A stretch of 64,000 nt of DNA from Streptomyces sp. L2 (GCF_004124325.1 NZ_QBDT01000001.1:3224001-3288000); one strand, 5' to 3'. Positions 52,314-61,130 are shown, counted from the first letter of the stretch. The notes: generated by a model from the sequence alone, not told the origin. Numbers and translations are program-made.

Positions 52314-53807
52314 GTGCGTTCGTCCAGCGGAAAGATCGTTGTCTTCACCGCGCTGCCGCTGGAGTACCGAGCCGTGCGGGCGCGGGTACCAAACCCACAG
52401 CGGATCGACCACGAGGCGGGGACAATTTTCGAGTGTGGCCGGATCCCGGGAACCAGCTGGGAGGTCTACCTCGCTCAGGTCGGCCAGGGGAACCAGGGCG
52501 CAGCCATTCTCACTGAGCGCGCCATCCGCATGATCGGACCGGATGCCGTTTTCTTCACGGGCATCGCTGGCGGCATGAAGCACGACATTGCGCTGGGCGA
52601 CGTCGTCGTCGCGACCCGGGTCTTCGCCTACCACGGGGGAAAGCAGGAAGGCACATTCAAGACCCGGCCCGAGACGTGGCCAGCATCGCACCGCCTTGAA
52701 CAGGCAGCTCGCTTCGCCGTGTTGGACCCGCACTGGGCACAGGCCCTACTGCCAGCGGGCAGGGAGGCCCCCGAAGTCCACTTCAAACCGATCGCCGCCG
52801 GCGAGGTGGTGGTGAACGCCCGGGCGTCTGCGCTGCAGGAGCTTCTAGACGAGCACTACAACGGCGTCGCCGCGATCGAGACGGAAGGAGCAGGATTCGC
52901 AGGCGCCGCGTCCATGGCCGACCAGGTTCCGGCTCTGGTCATCCGTGGAATCAGTGACCGGGCTGACGGCAGCAAGCAGCACACAGATATCGGCGGCTTC
53001 CAGCTCATCGCCGCCGACAACGCCGCAGCCCTGACCATCGCCGTCATCAAGGCCCTGGTCTCCCCCGGAGCAGTCGACGCCGAGCCGCCGTCTCCACACC
53101 CCGACACCGTCGACACCCCTATCATCGCCAGCGCACTCATCGGGCAGCAGCTCAAGGAACCGCTGCCGGTCTCCTGGCGCAAGAAGCTGCTACCGCTGGG
53201 GTACAGCGAGAGCGCCACGATGGAAGTACACCTGATCCCGGAGGACAGCCCTCGGCTGCCCATGCGCCAGATGAATCAGCTGAAGGACGACCTCGTGTCC
53301 CGGGGGCGGTCGGAGGCGTTCTTCACAGCCACCGAAGAAGTGTCCAGCATCCTCGAAGCCGACTTCGCCGCTGCGTATGTCCGCGATCCGAGGCACGGTC
53401 GCAGCGTCGGTCTGGTGATTACTCAGTCAGGCCAGCGAACCTGCTGGGAGTCACTGCCCCGATCCACCAGCCTGCACATGCCGGTGCTGGACCCAGAGCA
53501 CACCCAAGAACGCGTTGCTGACTTGCTCCGGTTCCTGCTGCGCCTCCACGATGCCCCGCGAACCCGATTCGCCCCCGCATTGGCTATCGATCCCGCCGAG
53601 ATCCTGACCGTGATGAGCTTGGACGCCGCCAGAATGTCCACCAGTGCGGTCCTGGCACGCAGCGGACGCGGCGGCCCGGTGCAGATCATGCCCGATGAGG
53701 TCTGGGACGCCGCGACTATCGGCGCCGCGGTGCCGACGATCGCCGAAGAACTCACTCTGAGGCTCATGCACCACTTCCGAAGCCCGCCCGGTCTCCGGCA
53801 GTTTTGA
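52314..53807 (+). CDS. MTA/SAH nucleosidase-domain protein with unknown C-terminal domain
   Basis: A protein of about 497 residues. The N-terminal 240 residues form a purine-nucleoside phosphorylase/MTAN-like domain: GKIVVFTALPLEYRAV, VFFTGIAGGMKHDIALGDVVVATRV, AAIETEGAGFAGAA (ribose-binding Glu) and VIRGISDRAD (catalytic Asp). All appear intact. A Pro-rich linker and a ~220-residue domain I cannot assign follow. Such fusions recur in predicted immune and NLR-like systems, where the nucleosidase depletes or senses nucleotides. The GTG at 52314 is chosen for its upstream GAGG and because the domain starts there. The gene lies at the right end of the integrated element. Confidence 0.8.
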   Translation: MRSSSGKIVVFTALPLEYRAVRARVPNPQRIDHEAGTIFECGRIPGTSWEVYLAQVGQGNQGAAILTERAIRMIGPDAVFFTGIAGGMKHDIALGDVVVATRVFAYHGGKQEGTFKTRPETWPASHRLEQAARFAVLDPHWAQALLPAGREAPEVHFKPIAAGEVVVNARASALQELLDEHYNGVAAIETEGAGFAGAASMADQVPALVIRGISDRADGSKQHTDIGGFQLIAADNAAALTIAVIKALVSPGAVDAEPPSPHPDTVDTPIIASALIGQQLKEPLPVSWRKKLLPLGYSESATMEVHLIPEDSPRLPMRQMNQLKDDLVSRGRSEAFFTATEEVSSILEADFAAAYVRDPRHGRSVGLVITQSGQRTCWESLPRSTSLHMPVLDPEHTQERVADLLRFLLRLHDAPRTRFAPALAIDPAEILTVMSLDAARMSTSAVLARSGRGGPVQIMPDEVWDAATIGAAVPTIAEELTLRLMHHFRSPPGLRQF

Positions 53808-53921
53808 CTCGTGCTTCCTGAATGGCGTACGGCAGTTACAGTCCAGGGTGCTTTCACCCCCTTTCTGCAACACTCCGCTACCAGCGTGACGCCGAAACCA
53901 CCCGAGTCCTGGCAGCCGACA

Positions 53922-53941
53922 GGGCACATCCAGGGCACATG
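53922..53941. other. Right arm-type integrase sites (two AGGGCACAT)
   Basis: AGGGCACAT at 53922-53930 and 53933-53941, about 107 bp inside attR, with the same 11-bp spacing as the left pair. The rest of 53808-54047 contains no gene. Confidence 0.65.
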
Positions 53942-54047
53942 AGCCTGGGAAACGGCGTCGACCCGTGAGAACTGCCGAGACGAGTTTTCCCAGGTCAACG
54001 CACGTTCCCCTGCGAAACCCCAGGCCAGCACCCTCCCGCCCCCAATC

Positions 54048-54074
54048 GCTGCACGAGTGGCAGGACTTCAGCCA
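54048..54074 (+). other. attR core (27-bp direct repeat, right copy) with displaced gene end
   Basis: Identical to 43711-43737. It is followed to 54121 by CACCGCCTGCATGAGGCGGG and further codons up to TGA, the original GC-rich 3' end of the target gene, now without a reading frame upstream. Confidence 0.85.
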
Positions 54075-54318
54075 CCGCCTGCATGAGGCGGGGCACCAGC
54101 CGTACTGCTTGGTCTGGCCCTGAGCCGGGAGCCACAAGAGGCTTCGGGAAAACCCGTTGGCCGGGTGCGGTAGGCGCTGTTAGGTTTCTCGTGGCCGTGC
54201 GAGTGAGTCAGGAGGTGGTACCCGTGGACGTATCGACGTGGGTGCTCTCCTCTGGGGTCACGGTCGGGCGGTAGGTCGTCCGGGAGCGCCGTTTGTGGGC
54301 CTTCCGAAAGGCACGACC

Positions 54319-55059
54319 ATGCACTTCACTTCTGAGCGGCGACTCGACGACGGTGTTGTCGAGCGCGAGTTCACCCTTGGTGGGATTCCGGGCTTCCTGT
54401 GGACGCCGGCGGGTGCGTCCGCCTCCGCGCCCGTACCGCTGATCCTGCTCGGCCACCCGAACCTCGGGCTGCGCCGGATGTACCCCCGGCTGGTGGGCCG
54501 GGCCCGGCACTCCGCGGCGGAGGGTTTCGCCACGGCCACCATCGAGCTTCCCGGAAGCGGCGACCGGCCGCGTCTGCCCGAGCTGGAGGAGGCCCGCGGC
54601 GAGCTGCGCCGGGTGATGCGGGCCGGTGAGCCGGTGGGTGAGGAAATCATCGACTCCGTGGTGCTGCCGCTGGTCGAGCGGGCGGTGCCGGAATGGCGGG
54701 CCGCCCTGGACGCACTCCTCGCGCTGCCCGAGATCGGCGGCCCGGTCGCCTACTCGGGGGGCGTGATCTCCATCGGCGTCCGGCTCGCGGTGGTCGAGCC
54801 GCGCATCGTCGCCGCCGGTCTCTTCGCCGGGAGCCTCGTACCGCGCGCCACGTTCGACGAGGCGCGGCAGGTCACCATTCCGCTGCACGTGCTGCTGCAG
54901 TGGGATGACGAGGGCAACGACCGGCAGGCGGCCCTTGATCTGTTCGACGCCTTCGGCTCCGAGGAGAAGTCGCTGCACGCCAACATGGGTGGCCATACCG
55001 GCGTCCCGCCGTGGGCCGGGGACGACGCGTCCCGGTTCTTCGCCCGGCATCTGAGCTAG
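54319..55059 (+). CDS. Alpha/beta hydrolase (dienelactone-hydrolase-like)
   Basis: A 246-residue alpha/beta hydrolase. LILLGHPNLG holds the oxyanion region, ATIELPGSGDRP follows, the nucleophile elbow is VAYSGGVISIG (Ser in AYSGG, first Gly of GxSxG replaced by Ala) and the C-terminal His is likely NMGGHTGVP. It has no signal peptide. GAAAGG lies upstream of the ATG at 54319. It is the first chromosomal gene right of the integrated element and convergent with the GH15 gene. Substrate unknown. Confidence 0.82.
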   Translation: MHFTSERRLDDGVVEREFTLGGIPGFLWTPAGASASAPVPLILLGHPNLGLRRMYPRLVGRARHSAAEGFATATIELPGSGDRPRLPELEEARGELRRVMRAGEPVGEEIIDSVVLPLVERAVPEWRAALDALLALPEIGGPVAYSGGVISIGVRLAVVEPRIVAAGLFAGSLVPRATFDEARQVTIPLHVLLQWDDEGNDRQAALDLFDAFGSEEKSLHANMGGHTGVPPWAGDDASRFFARHLS

Positions 55060-55079
55060 GACCCGGTGCGCCCACCTCG

Positions 55080-56921
55080 TCAGTGGTCGGCGCGGTCGAG
55101 TTCCTCGTCGAGGGCGAGGGCCGCGGTGATCAGGGCGAGGTGGGTGAACGCCTGCGGGAAGTTGCCGAGTTGCTCGCCGGTGGCGCCGATCTCCTCGGCG
55201 AAGAGGCCGACGTGGTTGGCGTAGGTCAGCATTTTGTCGAAGGCGTAGCGGGCCTGGTAGCGGCGGCCGGCGCGGGCGAGGGCGTCGACGTAGAGGAAGC
55301 TGCACAGGGAGAAGGTGCCCTCGCTGCCGCGCAGGCCGTCGGGCGAGGCGGCCGGGTCGTAGCGGTAGACGAGGCTGTCGGAGACCAGTTCGGCCTCCAT
55401 GGCGTCGAGGGTGTGCAGCCAGCGCGGGTCCCGGGGCGCGATGAAGCCGACGGCCGGCATCAGGAGCAGGGAGGCGTCCAGCACGTCACTGCCGTAGTGC
55501 TGGACGAACGCCTTGCGGCGGGGGCTCCAGCCGCGGTCCATGACCTGCCGCAGGATGGTGTCGCGGGCCTCGGTCCAGGCGGGTACGTCGGCCGGACGGG
55601 CCAGTTCCCGGGCGACGCGGATGCCGCGGTCGAAGGCCGTCCAGCACATGAGGCGGCTGTAGGTGAAGTCCTGACGGCCGCCGCGGGTCTCCCAGATGCC
55701 CTCGTCGGGGCGGTCCCACGTGCCCAGAAGCCAGTCCAGCACCCGGCACAGGCCGCGCCAGCCGTCGTAGCCCATGAACTCGGCCAGGTCGCCGGTGTGG
55801 GTGAGGGCGTGGACGGCCTCGCCGTAGATGTCGAGCTGGAGCTGGTCGGCGGCGCCGTTGCCGATGCGGACGGGGGCCGAGCCGCCGTAGCCCTCGAAGT
55901 GGCCGAGGATCTCCTCGGTCAGGTGGGGGTCGCCGTCGACGCGGTACATGATCTGCAGGGGTTCACCGGTGACCGTGCCGCCGCTCAGCATCCGCTCGCC
56001 GATCCAGCGGCGGAAGGCGTGGGCCTCCTCGACGAAGCCCAGGCCGAAGAGGGCGTGCACGGAGAGGGAGGCGTCGCGGACCCAGGTGTAGCGGTAGTCC
56101 CAGTTGCGTTCGCCGCCGAGCTGCTCGGGAAGGCCCGCGGTCAGCGCGGCGACCGGGGCTCCGGTGGGCGCGTAGGTGAGCAGCTTGAGGGTGATCGCGG
56201 AGCGGTTGACCGTTCCCTGCCAGCGTCCGCGGTAGCGGCTGCGGTGGATCCAGCCGTACCAGTAGGCGCAGGTGTCGTCGAAGGCCGCGCGGATGCCGGG
56301 CTGGGTGAGGGCGGGGGGCGCGGCGCCTCCCGCGGCGCACACGGTGAGTACGGCGGCTGCCATCTGGCCCTGGTCCAGCACGGTGGCGGCCGTGACGTCC
56401 TGTCCGTCCCCAGGGCCGTCGGGGCGGAGGTCGATGGGGGCCATGCCGACGACCTGGAGGTGGGCGTCGATGCCGGGGCCGCCGAAGTGGGCCGTGCCGT
56501 CCCGCAGGTGGAGCCGGTGGGGAGCGCGGCCGTAGTCGAAGCGGGGGCGGCAGGAGAGGCTGAAGCGCACCCGGCCGCGGGTCACCCGCATGACCCGGAT
56601 CAGCTGGTGCCGGTCCGTGGCCCGGTCGGCGGGGCCCGGCGGCATGAAGTCGACGACCTCGCCGACGCCGTCGGGGGTGAGGAAGCGGGTGATGAGGACG
56701 GCGGTGTCGGCGAGGTACAGCTGCCGGGTGGTGACGTCGGGGCCGTCCACGGTGATCGCGAAGTGGCCGCCGCGGTCGTGGTCGAGCAGGGCGGCGAAGA
56801 GGCTCGGTGAGTCGAAGCGGGGTGCGCAGAACCAGTCGACGACGCCCTCGGAGGAGACGAGCGCCGCCGTCTGGAGGTCGCCGACCATGCCGTGGTCGGC
56901 GATCGGCGGGTAACGGCGCAT
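55080..56921 (-). CDS. Glycoside hydrolase family 15 protein (glucoamylase/trehalase-like)
   Basis: A 613-residue cytoplasmic GH15 protein. The N-terminal beta-sandwich (YPPIADHGMVGDLQTAALVSSEGVVDWFCAPRFDSPSLFAALLD) is typical of bacterial GH15 trehalases/glucoamylases. The (alpha/alpha)6 barrel carries NWDYRYTWVRDASL, the catalytic acid region DEGIWETRG and the base region VGLFAEEIG near the C-terminus. Substrate is probably trehalose or an alpha-glucan. It overlaps the preceding membrane protein gene by one base (TGATG), so both are on one transcript. Confidence 0.92.
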   Translation of the reverse strand: MRRYPPIADHGMVGDLQTAALVSSEGVVDWFCAPRFDSPSLFAALLDHDRGGHFAITVDGPDVTTRQLYLADTAVLITRFLTPDGVGEVVDFMPPGPADRATDRHQLIRVMRVTRGRVRFSLSCRPRFDYGRAPHRLHLRDGTAHFGGPGIDAHLQVVGMAPIDLRPDGPGDGQDVTAATVLDQGQMAAAVLTVCAAGGAAPPALTQPGIRAAFDDTCAYWYGWIHRSRYRGRWQGTVNRSAITLKLLTYAPTGAPVAALTAGLPEQLGGERNWDYRYTWVRDASLSVHALFGLGFVEEAHAFRRWIGERMLSGGTVTGEPLQIMYRVDGDPHLTEEILGHFEGYGGSAPVRIGNGAADQLQLDIYGEAVHALTHTGDLAEFMGYDGWRGLCRVLDWLLGTWDRPDEGIWETRGGRQDFTYSRLMCWTAFDRGIRVARELARPADVPAWTEARDTILRQVMDRGWSPRRKAFVQHYGSDVLDASLLLMPAVGFIAPRDPRWLHTLDAMEAELVSDSLVYRYDPAASPDGLRGSEGTFSLCSFLYVDALARAGRRYQARYAFDKMLTYANHVGLFAEEIGATGEQLGNFPQAFTHLALITAALALDEELDRADH

Positions 56922-57448
56922 CAGCGGCCCGCGGTGCCCGGCCGGCCCGCGGTGCCCGGCCGGCTCGCGGTGCCCGGCCCGGCCGCCGTGTCCGGCCTGT
57001 CCGCCGTGTCCGGCTGGTATGCGGCGAGCGCCCAGATCACGAACACGTCGATCGCCATCATGATCACGGACCAGACCGGGGCGTACGGCAAGAAGAGGAA
57101 CTGTGCGAGCAGGCTCAGCGAGGCGAGCGCGATGCCGGCCGCGCGGGCCCAGGCGGCCCCGGACAGGATGCCCCAGCCGACGACGGCGGCGATGGCGCCG
57201 AGGATCACCAGGATCCAGCCCCAGCCGGTGAGGTTGATCTTGTAGACGTAGTCGCCGAGGCGGGCGTACACGTCGTCGGCGGCGATCGCGGATATGCCCT
57301 GGAGGATGGCCAGGACGCCGTTCAGCAGCAACAGCACGCCGGCGAAGGTGGCGCCGCCGGTCGCCCAGGGACTCGACCTCCGGTCCTGGGAAGGGGCGGC
57401 CTGGCCGTAGTCACCGGCGGGTGCTCCGGAGTGGGGCTGTGCGGTCAT
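56921..57448 (-). CDS. Four-TM membrane protein (DUF7144-like)
   Basis: A 175-residue protein with a disordered Pro/Ser/Gly N-terminus, four membrane helices between about residues 28 and 145, and a C-terminal tail made of RPGTAG hexapeptides. The hexapeptides come from an 18-bp direct repeat (units at 56925, 56943, 56961). The helix pattern (GVLLLLNGVLAILQGISAIAADD, WGWILVILGAIAAVVGWGIL, WSVIMMAIDVFVIWAL) matches a common actinobacterial family of unknown function. GAGAGGAG precedes the ATG at 57448. It is encoded just upstream of the GH15 gene. Confidence 0.82.
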   Translation of the reverse strand: MTAQPHSGAPAGDYGQAAPSQDRRSSPWATGGATFAGVLLLLNGVLAILQGISAIAADDVYARLGDYVYKINLTGWGWILVILGAIAAVVGWGILSGAAWARAAGIALASLSLLAQFLFLPYAPVWSVIMMAIDVFVIWALAAYQPDTADRPDTAAGPGTASRPGTAGRPGTAGR

Positions 57449-57480
57449 GGGGGTGCTCCTCTCGGGCGTGTCGGGCGGTG

Positions 57481-57570
57481 CCCGGGCGGGCGGCGCCCGA
57501 GCGGATGGTGCCCGGGCGGGCGGCGCCCGAGCGGATGGTGCCCGGGCGGGCGGCGCCCGGGCGGACGGTG
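57481..57570. repeat. 30-bp tandem repeat upstream of the membrane protein gene
   Basis: Three 30-bp units (57481-57510, 57511-57540, 57541-57570) with the core GCCCGGGCGGGCGGCGCCCG lie 33 bp upstream of the membrane protein start. The first two are identical, and each can fold into a GC hairpin. They may lie in the 5' leader. The remainder of 57571-57717 holds nothing I can name. Confidence 0.9.
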
Positions 57571-57717
57571 TACTGGACACGTGTCCGACGGTTTCGACCC
57601 TGAGGGCGGACCGGCGGCTCAGCCACAGGCGTTAGGCCGAACGGGTGAAGGTGGGAAGGCCTCCGGGACCGGCCACGAGCCGTTTCCCCGCAGTTCACAG
57701 GGGCTACGGCGGCGGCG

Positions 57718-58932
57718 TCACCAGGTCTCCGACTCCGCCGAGTCCGCGGACACGGGCCTCACCGGACCGGCTCCGGTCCGCAGCCGCGTCGCGAGCAGCG
57801 GCAGTACGAGCACCGAGAGCATGGCGGCGCCGACCAGGGCTGCCGCCTCGTCGGTGCCGAGCACCTTCTGATCCACGCCGATGGTCGTGATGGCCGCGAC
57901 GAGCGGCAGACAGGTGGCGGCGAACAAGCCGAGTGCCGTGCGGTCGCCGCCGCGCAGGTCCGGCGGGGCCAGGAGGCGCACGGGGCCGCCGCGCACCAGG
58001 ATGAACAGCAGCAGGAACAGCGGTACGAGCGCCAGCGCCCGGCCGTCGTGCAGCAGGGCGTCAAGGTCGAACTCGATACCGGTGACGATGTAGAACAGCG
58101 GCACCAGGAAGCCGAACCCCAGCGCCTCCACCCGCCCGACGACCTCCGCGCTGTGTTCGGGAGAGGCGCCGTACAGGACGAGGCGGGTGAGGACGCCGGC
58201 CGCGAACGCGCCGAGCAGGAAGTCGAGACCGAACACCTCCGCCAGGCCCAGCATTCCGGCCAGCAGCAGCATGACGAAGCGGACCGCGAACTGTCCGCTG
58301 CTGTGCAGAGTGGTGTCGATCAGCCGGGAGAACCAGGGCGCGCGCGGGCGCAGCGCCCAGAAGACGGCACCGGCGGTGATCGCGGCGAACGCGATCAGCA
58401 GGACCGCCGACTCGCCCGGCCTGCGGCCGCTCAGCAGCAGGGCCGTCGCCACGATCGGGCCGAACTCGCCGACGGCCCCGAAGGCCCCCATCACCGTGCC
58501 GAAGCGACCGTGCAGGTCTCCGCTGTCACGCAGGAGCGGCAGCACCGTACCGAGCGACGTGCTCGTCAGCGCCGTACCGATGACGAAGGCCTTGAACACC
58601 GTCCCGCCGCTGACGGCGAAGCCGAGACCGATGCCCGCGGCCAGGGAGAGCAGCCACGCCCACAGGGCGCGGCGCAGCGTGCCGCCCCTGATCGCCGGAA
58701 AGTCGATCTCGTAGCCGGCGAGGAAGATCAGCATGGCGAGTCCCAGATGGGACAGCGTGTCGACGACCTGGCCCGGGTGGGCCCAGCCGAGCGCGTCCGG
58801 GCCGACGGCGATACCGAGGGCCATCTCGAAGATGACCAGGGGGATTCTGATCCGGCGTGCCGCGATCTCGGCGAGCAGCGGCGCCAGGACGGCGACCGCC
58901 ATGATCAGAACCAGCGTGCCGGGATGGGTCAT
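57718..58932 (-). CDS. CPA2-type sodium/proton antiporter
   Basis: A 404-residue membrane protein of the Na/H exchanger (CPA2) family with about 12 hydrophobic helices. Helix blocks include LGLAMLIFLAGYEIDFPAIRGG, FVIGTALTSTSLGTVLPLLRD and GLDFLLGAFAAGVLTRLVL (the Asp-containing ion site region). There is no C-terminal TrkA domain. The ATG at 58932 starts just before the first helix. The 277 bp upstream hold no gene; GTGACCCA occurs there twice. Confidence 0.88.
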   Translation of the reverse strand: MTHPGTLVLIMAVAVLAPLLAEIAARRIRIPLVIFEMALGIAVGPDALGWAHPGQVVDTLSHLGLAMLIFLAGYEIDFPAIRGGTLRRALWAWLLSLAAGIGLGFAVSGGTVFKAFVIGTALTSTSLGTVLPLLRDSGDLHGRFGTVMGAFGAVGEFGPIVATALLLSGRRPGESAVLLIAFAAITAGAVFWALRPRAPWFSRLIDTTLHSSGQFAVRFVMLLLAGMLGLAEVFGLDFLLGAFAAGVLTRLVLYGASPEHSAEVVGRVEALGFGFLVPLFYIVTGIEFDLDALLHDGRALALVPLFLLLFILVRGGPVRLLAPPDLRGGDRTALGLFAATCLPLVAAITTIGVDQKVLGTDEAAALVGAAMLSVLVLPLLATRLRTGAGPVRPVSADSAESETW

Positions 58933-59209
58933 GGGCCGCCCGTCAGGGAGCGACGGCGGCCCGCTCCGCAGGCTCGTCCTCGGTGTGCTGGGGCATCGGG
59001 GCTCCTCGCTGACGTCGCTTCCTGCGGCCGGCACCGCGGCGTACGCGGCAAGTGACCGGCCTGGGCAGCCAGTGCCAGCCTCGCGCAGCACGCCCGGGCG
59101 CACGAGCGGGTCTGCGCCGCCCGGGTGACCCATTGGCCGCTCCGTGACCCACCGGGTCCGCCCACCAGGGCATGATCCGAGCAAGCGGCGCTAAGCACTG
59201 ACGAGAGGG

Positions 59210-59860
59210 CTACGTGTCGACGACCCCCGCGTCGTGCGCGATCAGCCCCGCCTGGGTGCGGTTGACGCAGCCCAGTTTGTCCAGGGTGCGGGAGACGTAG
59301 CCCTTGATCGTGGCCTCGGTGAGGTACAGGCGGGCGCCGATCTGGGCGTTGGAGAGGCCCTCGCCGAGGCCGGCCAGCACCTGGACCTCGCGTTCGGTGA
59401 GGGAGCCGACGAGTTCGCGGGCCCGGTCGCGGGCGGAGAGGCTGTCGGTGGAGGCGGCGATGAGGCGGCGGGCGGCCGAGGGCGACAGGACGGTGTGGCC
59501 CTGGGCGGCGGTGCGCACGAGGCCGATCAGCTCGTCCGGCGGGGTGGACTTCACCAGGAAGCCGGTCGCGCCGGCCCGCAGCGCGCGCAGGACGTACTGG
59601 TCGGCGTCGAACGTGGTCAGCACGACGATGTGCGGCGGGTCGGGGAGCGCGTTGACGCGTTCGATCGCGGTCAGCCCGTCCATGCCCGGCATCCGCAGGT
59701 CCATCAGCACGACGTCCGGGCGGCTGCGCCGGATCGCCTCGACGCCGGCCGCGCCGTCATGCGCCTCGTCGACGACCTCGATGTCCGGGGCCGAGCCGAG
59801 GATGGTGCGCAGGAAGCCGCACACCATCGGCTCGTCGTCCACGACCACGACCCGTGCCAC
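59210..59860 (-). CDS. NarL/LuxR-family response regulator
   Basis: A 216-residue response regulator. The receiver domain has VVVVDDEPMV, the phospho-Asp in VVLMDLRMPGMDG, and the conserved Lys in GFLVKST. The LuxR-type helix-turn-helix (LTEREVQVLAGLGEGLSNAQIGARLYLTEATIKGYVSRTLDKLG) is at the C-terminus. GGAGG lies 7 nt before GTG 59860; a GTG at 59866 overlapping the kinase stop is too close to that site. Partner of the upstream kinase, with a perfect palindrome in the divergent promoter as its likely target. Confidence 0.94.
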   Translation of the reverse strand: MARVVVVDDEPMVCGFLRTILGSAPDIEVVDEAHDGAAGVEAIRRSRPDVVLMDLRMPGMDGLTAIERVNALPDPPHIVVLTTFDADQYVLRALRAGATGFLVKSTPPDELIGLVRTAAQGHTVLSPSAARRLIAASTDSLSARDRARELVGSLTEREVQVLAGLGEGLSNAQIGARLYLTEATIKGYVSRTLDKLGCVNRTQAGLIAHDAGVVDT

Positions 59861-59862
59861 GC

Positions 59863-61095
59863 TCACACCTCCGGTCCGGCGGTCGGGACGAACGCGGGCA
59901 GGGTCGCCTCGACGCTGAAACCGCCGTCGGCACAGGGTTCCGCACGCAGGGTGCCGTGCACCAGCTCGATGCGCTGCCGCAGGTGCGCGAGCCCGAGCCC
60001 GGAGCCGGTCCCGGCGAGGGCGGAGCGGGGTGCGCCGGCCGGCGGGGTGTTGCGGACGGTCAGCCGTACCCGCGCCTGCCCGTACTCCACCCGGACCCGC
60101 ACCCGGGCGCCGGGAGCGTGCTTGCGTACGTTGGTCAGCGCCTCGCGCAGCACCCGGTAGGCGGTGCGGCCCACCACCGGCGAGGCCAGCGCCGGGTCGC
60201 CCTCCTCGACCAGCTCCGTCGGTGTCCCGACCGCCACCGACTCGGCGACCAGGTCGGCGAACCCCGCCACCGACGGCGTCTGGTCGCCGTCCGGCGCCGT
60301 GCGCAGAATGCCGACCAGGTCCCGAAGCTCCTCCAGCGCCTGGCAGCCGGCGGCGCGCAGGTCCTCCGCCGCCCGCCGGGTCGCCTCGTCCGCCGCCGTC
60401 ACCTTCAGGGCGCCGGCCTGGAGCACCATGAGGCTCACCCGGTGCGTGACCACGTCGTGCATCTCGCCGGCGAGCCGGGCGCGTTCCTCCGCGCAGGCCT
60501 GCTCGGCCAGCAGGTACCGCTCCCGTTCGGCCCGTTCGGCCCGCCCGACCAGGGCCCGCACCAGTTTGCGCCGGGTGTCGAAGTACAGCGCCAGCAGCGG
60601 CCCGACGGCCGTGCGCAGCAGCCCGATCGTCATGGTCGTGGCCGACGGTTCCCAGGGCCGCATGACGACGAGGGTGAGCGCGGCGAGCACGGCGTACGCG
60701 AGCCGGCGGTCGCGCTGGTAGAAGAGGGGGCCGTAGGCGGCGAGCACAGTGGAGAACGGGGCCCAGACGCCGCCCTCGTGCGCCGGGGTCAGCAGGCCCG
60801 CCGGCTCGACGAGCAGCGACACCGCGAGCGTGAACGAGCCGAGCACGCCGACGACGGCCAGCGGTGCCCTGCGCCGCACGGCGAGCGAGGCGCAGGCCAG
60901 CGCCTGCACGCCCAGCATGGCCCAGGCGAGCGGCCCGGGGTGCTCGGGCCACCATGTGGCGCCGATGAGCGTCAGCCCGGTGTCGAGCAGCACGAACGCG
61001 ACCGCGATCGCCACGTCCACGGCGACCCGGTACCGGCGGAACCACGGCCCGCCGCACGCCTCCCGCTGTCCGGTCGTACCACTCATACGGCTCAC
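59863..61095 (-). CDS. NarL-type sensor histidine kinase
   Basis: A 410-residue membrane kinase. Four to six hydrophobic helices fill residues 20-165. A HisKA_3 domain follows with the phospho-His in ARLAGEMHDVVTHRVSLMVLQAG. The ATPase part shows REALTNVRKHAPGA (N box) and GTGSGLGLAHLRQRIELVHG (G box). No large extracellular loop exists, so it probably senses within the membrane. It is the first gene of a kinase-regulator operon divergent from the YceI-ABC transporter operon. The ATG at 61086 is an alternative start. Confidence 0.94.
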   Translation of the reverse strand: MSRMSGTTGQREACGGPWFRRYRVAVDVAIAVAFVLLDTGLTLIGATWWPEHPGPLAWAMLGVQALACASLAVRRRAPLAVVGVLGSFTLAVSLLVEPAGLLTPAHEGGVWAPFSTVLAAYGPLFYQRDRRLAYAVLAALTLVVMRPWEPSATTMTIGLLRTAVGPLLALYFDTRRKLVRALVGRAERAERERYLLAEQACAEERARLAGEMHDVVTHRVSLMVLQAGALKVTAADEATRRAAEDLRAAGCQALEELRDLVGILRTAPDGDQTPSVAGFADLVAESVAVGTPTELVEEGDPALASPVVGRTAYRVLREALTNVRKHAPGARVRVRVEYGQARVRLTVRNTPPAGAPRSALAGTGSGLGLAHLRQRIELVHGTLRAEPCADGGFSVEATLPAFVPTAGPEV

Positions 61096-61130
61096 CGTAG
61101 GACACCCGTCCCCGGGCCGGGCCGCTTCGT

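Larger units (their letters stand above)
43711..54074. mobile_element. Decayed integrative element (~10.3 kb) in a protein-coding gene
   Basis: A 27-bp perfect direct repeat (43711-43737 and 54048-54074) bounds the region. Beyond the repeat the two copies encode the same peptide (HRLHEAGHQPYCLVWP, stop) with synonymous differences, as expected when attP mimics the 3' end of the target gene. Paired AGGGCACAT direct repeats, 11 bp apart, lie inside both ends (43863-43882, 53922-53941). A tyrosine-recombinase gene is at the left end, but it is truncated, and a relaxase-like fragment abuts it. No replication or conjugative-pump gene remains, so the element is probably immobile. Cargo: two divergent operons, a putative RiPP system and a nucleosidase-domain gene. 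Confidence 0.82.

Noticed and set aside
54183..54274. Short frame (VSQEVVPVDVSTWVLSSGVTVGR) faintly like the start of a TerC-type membrane protein
   Set aside because: Only 23 codons with no continuation; the likeness is too short to support even a remnant.
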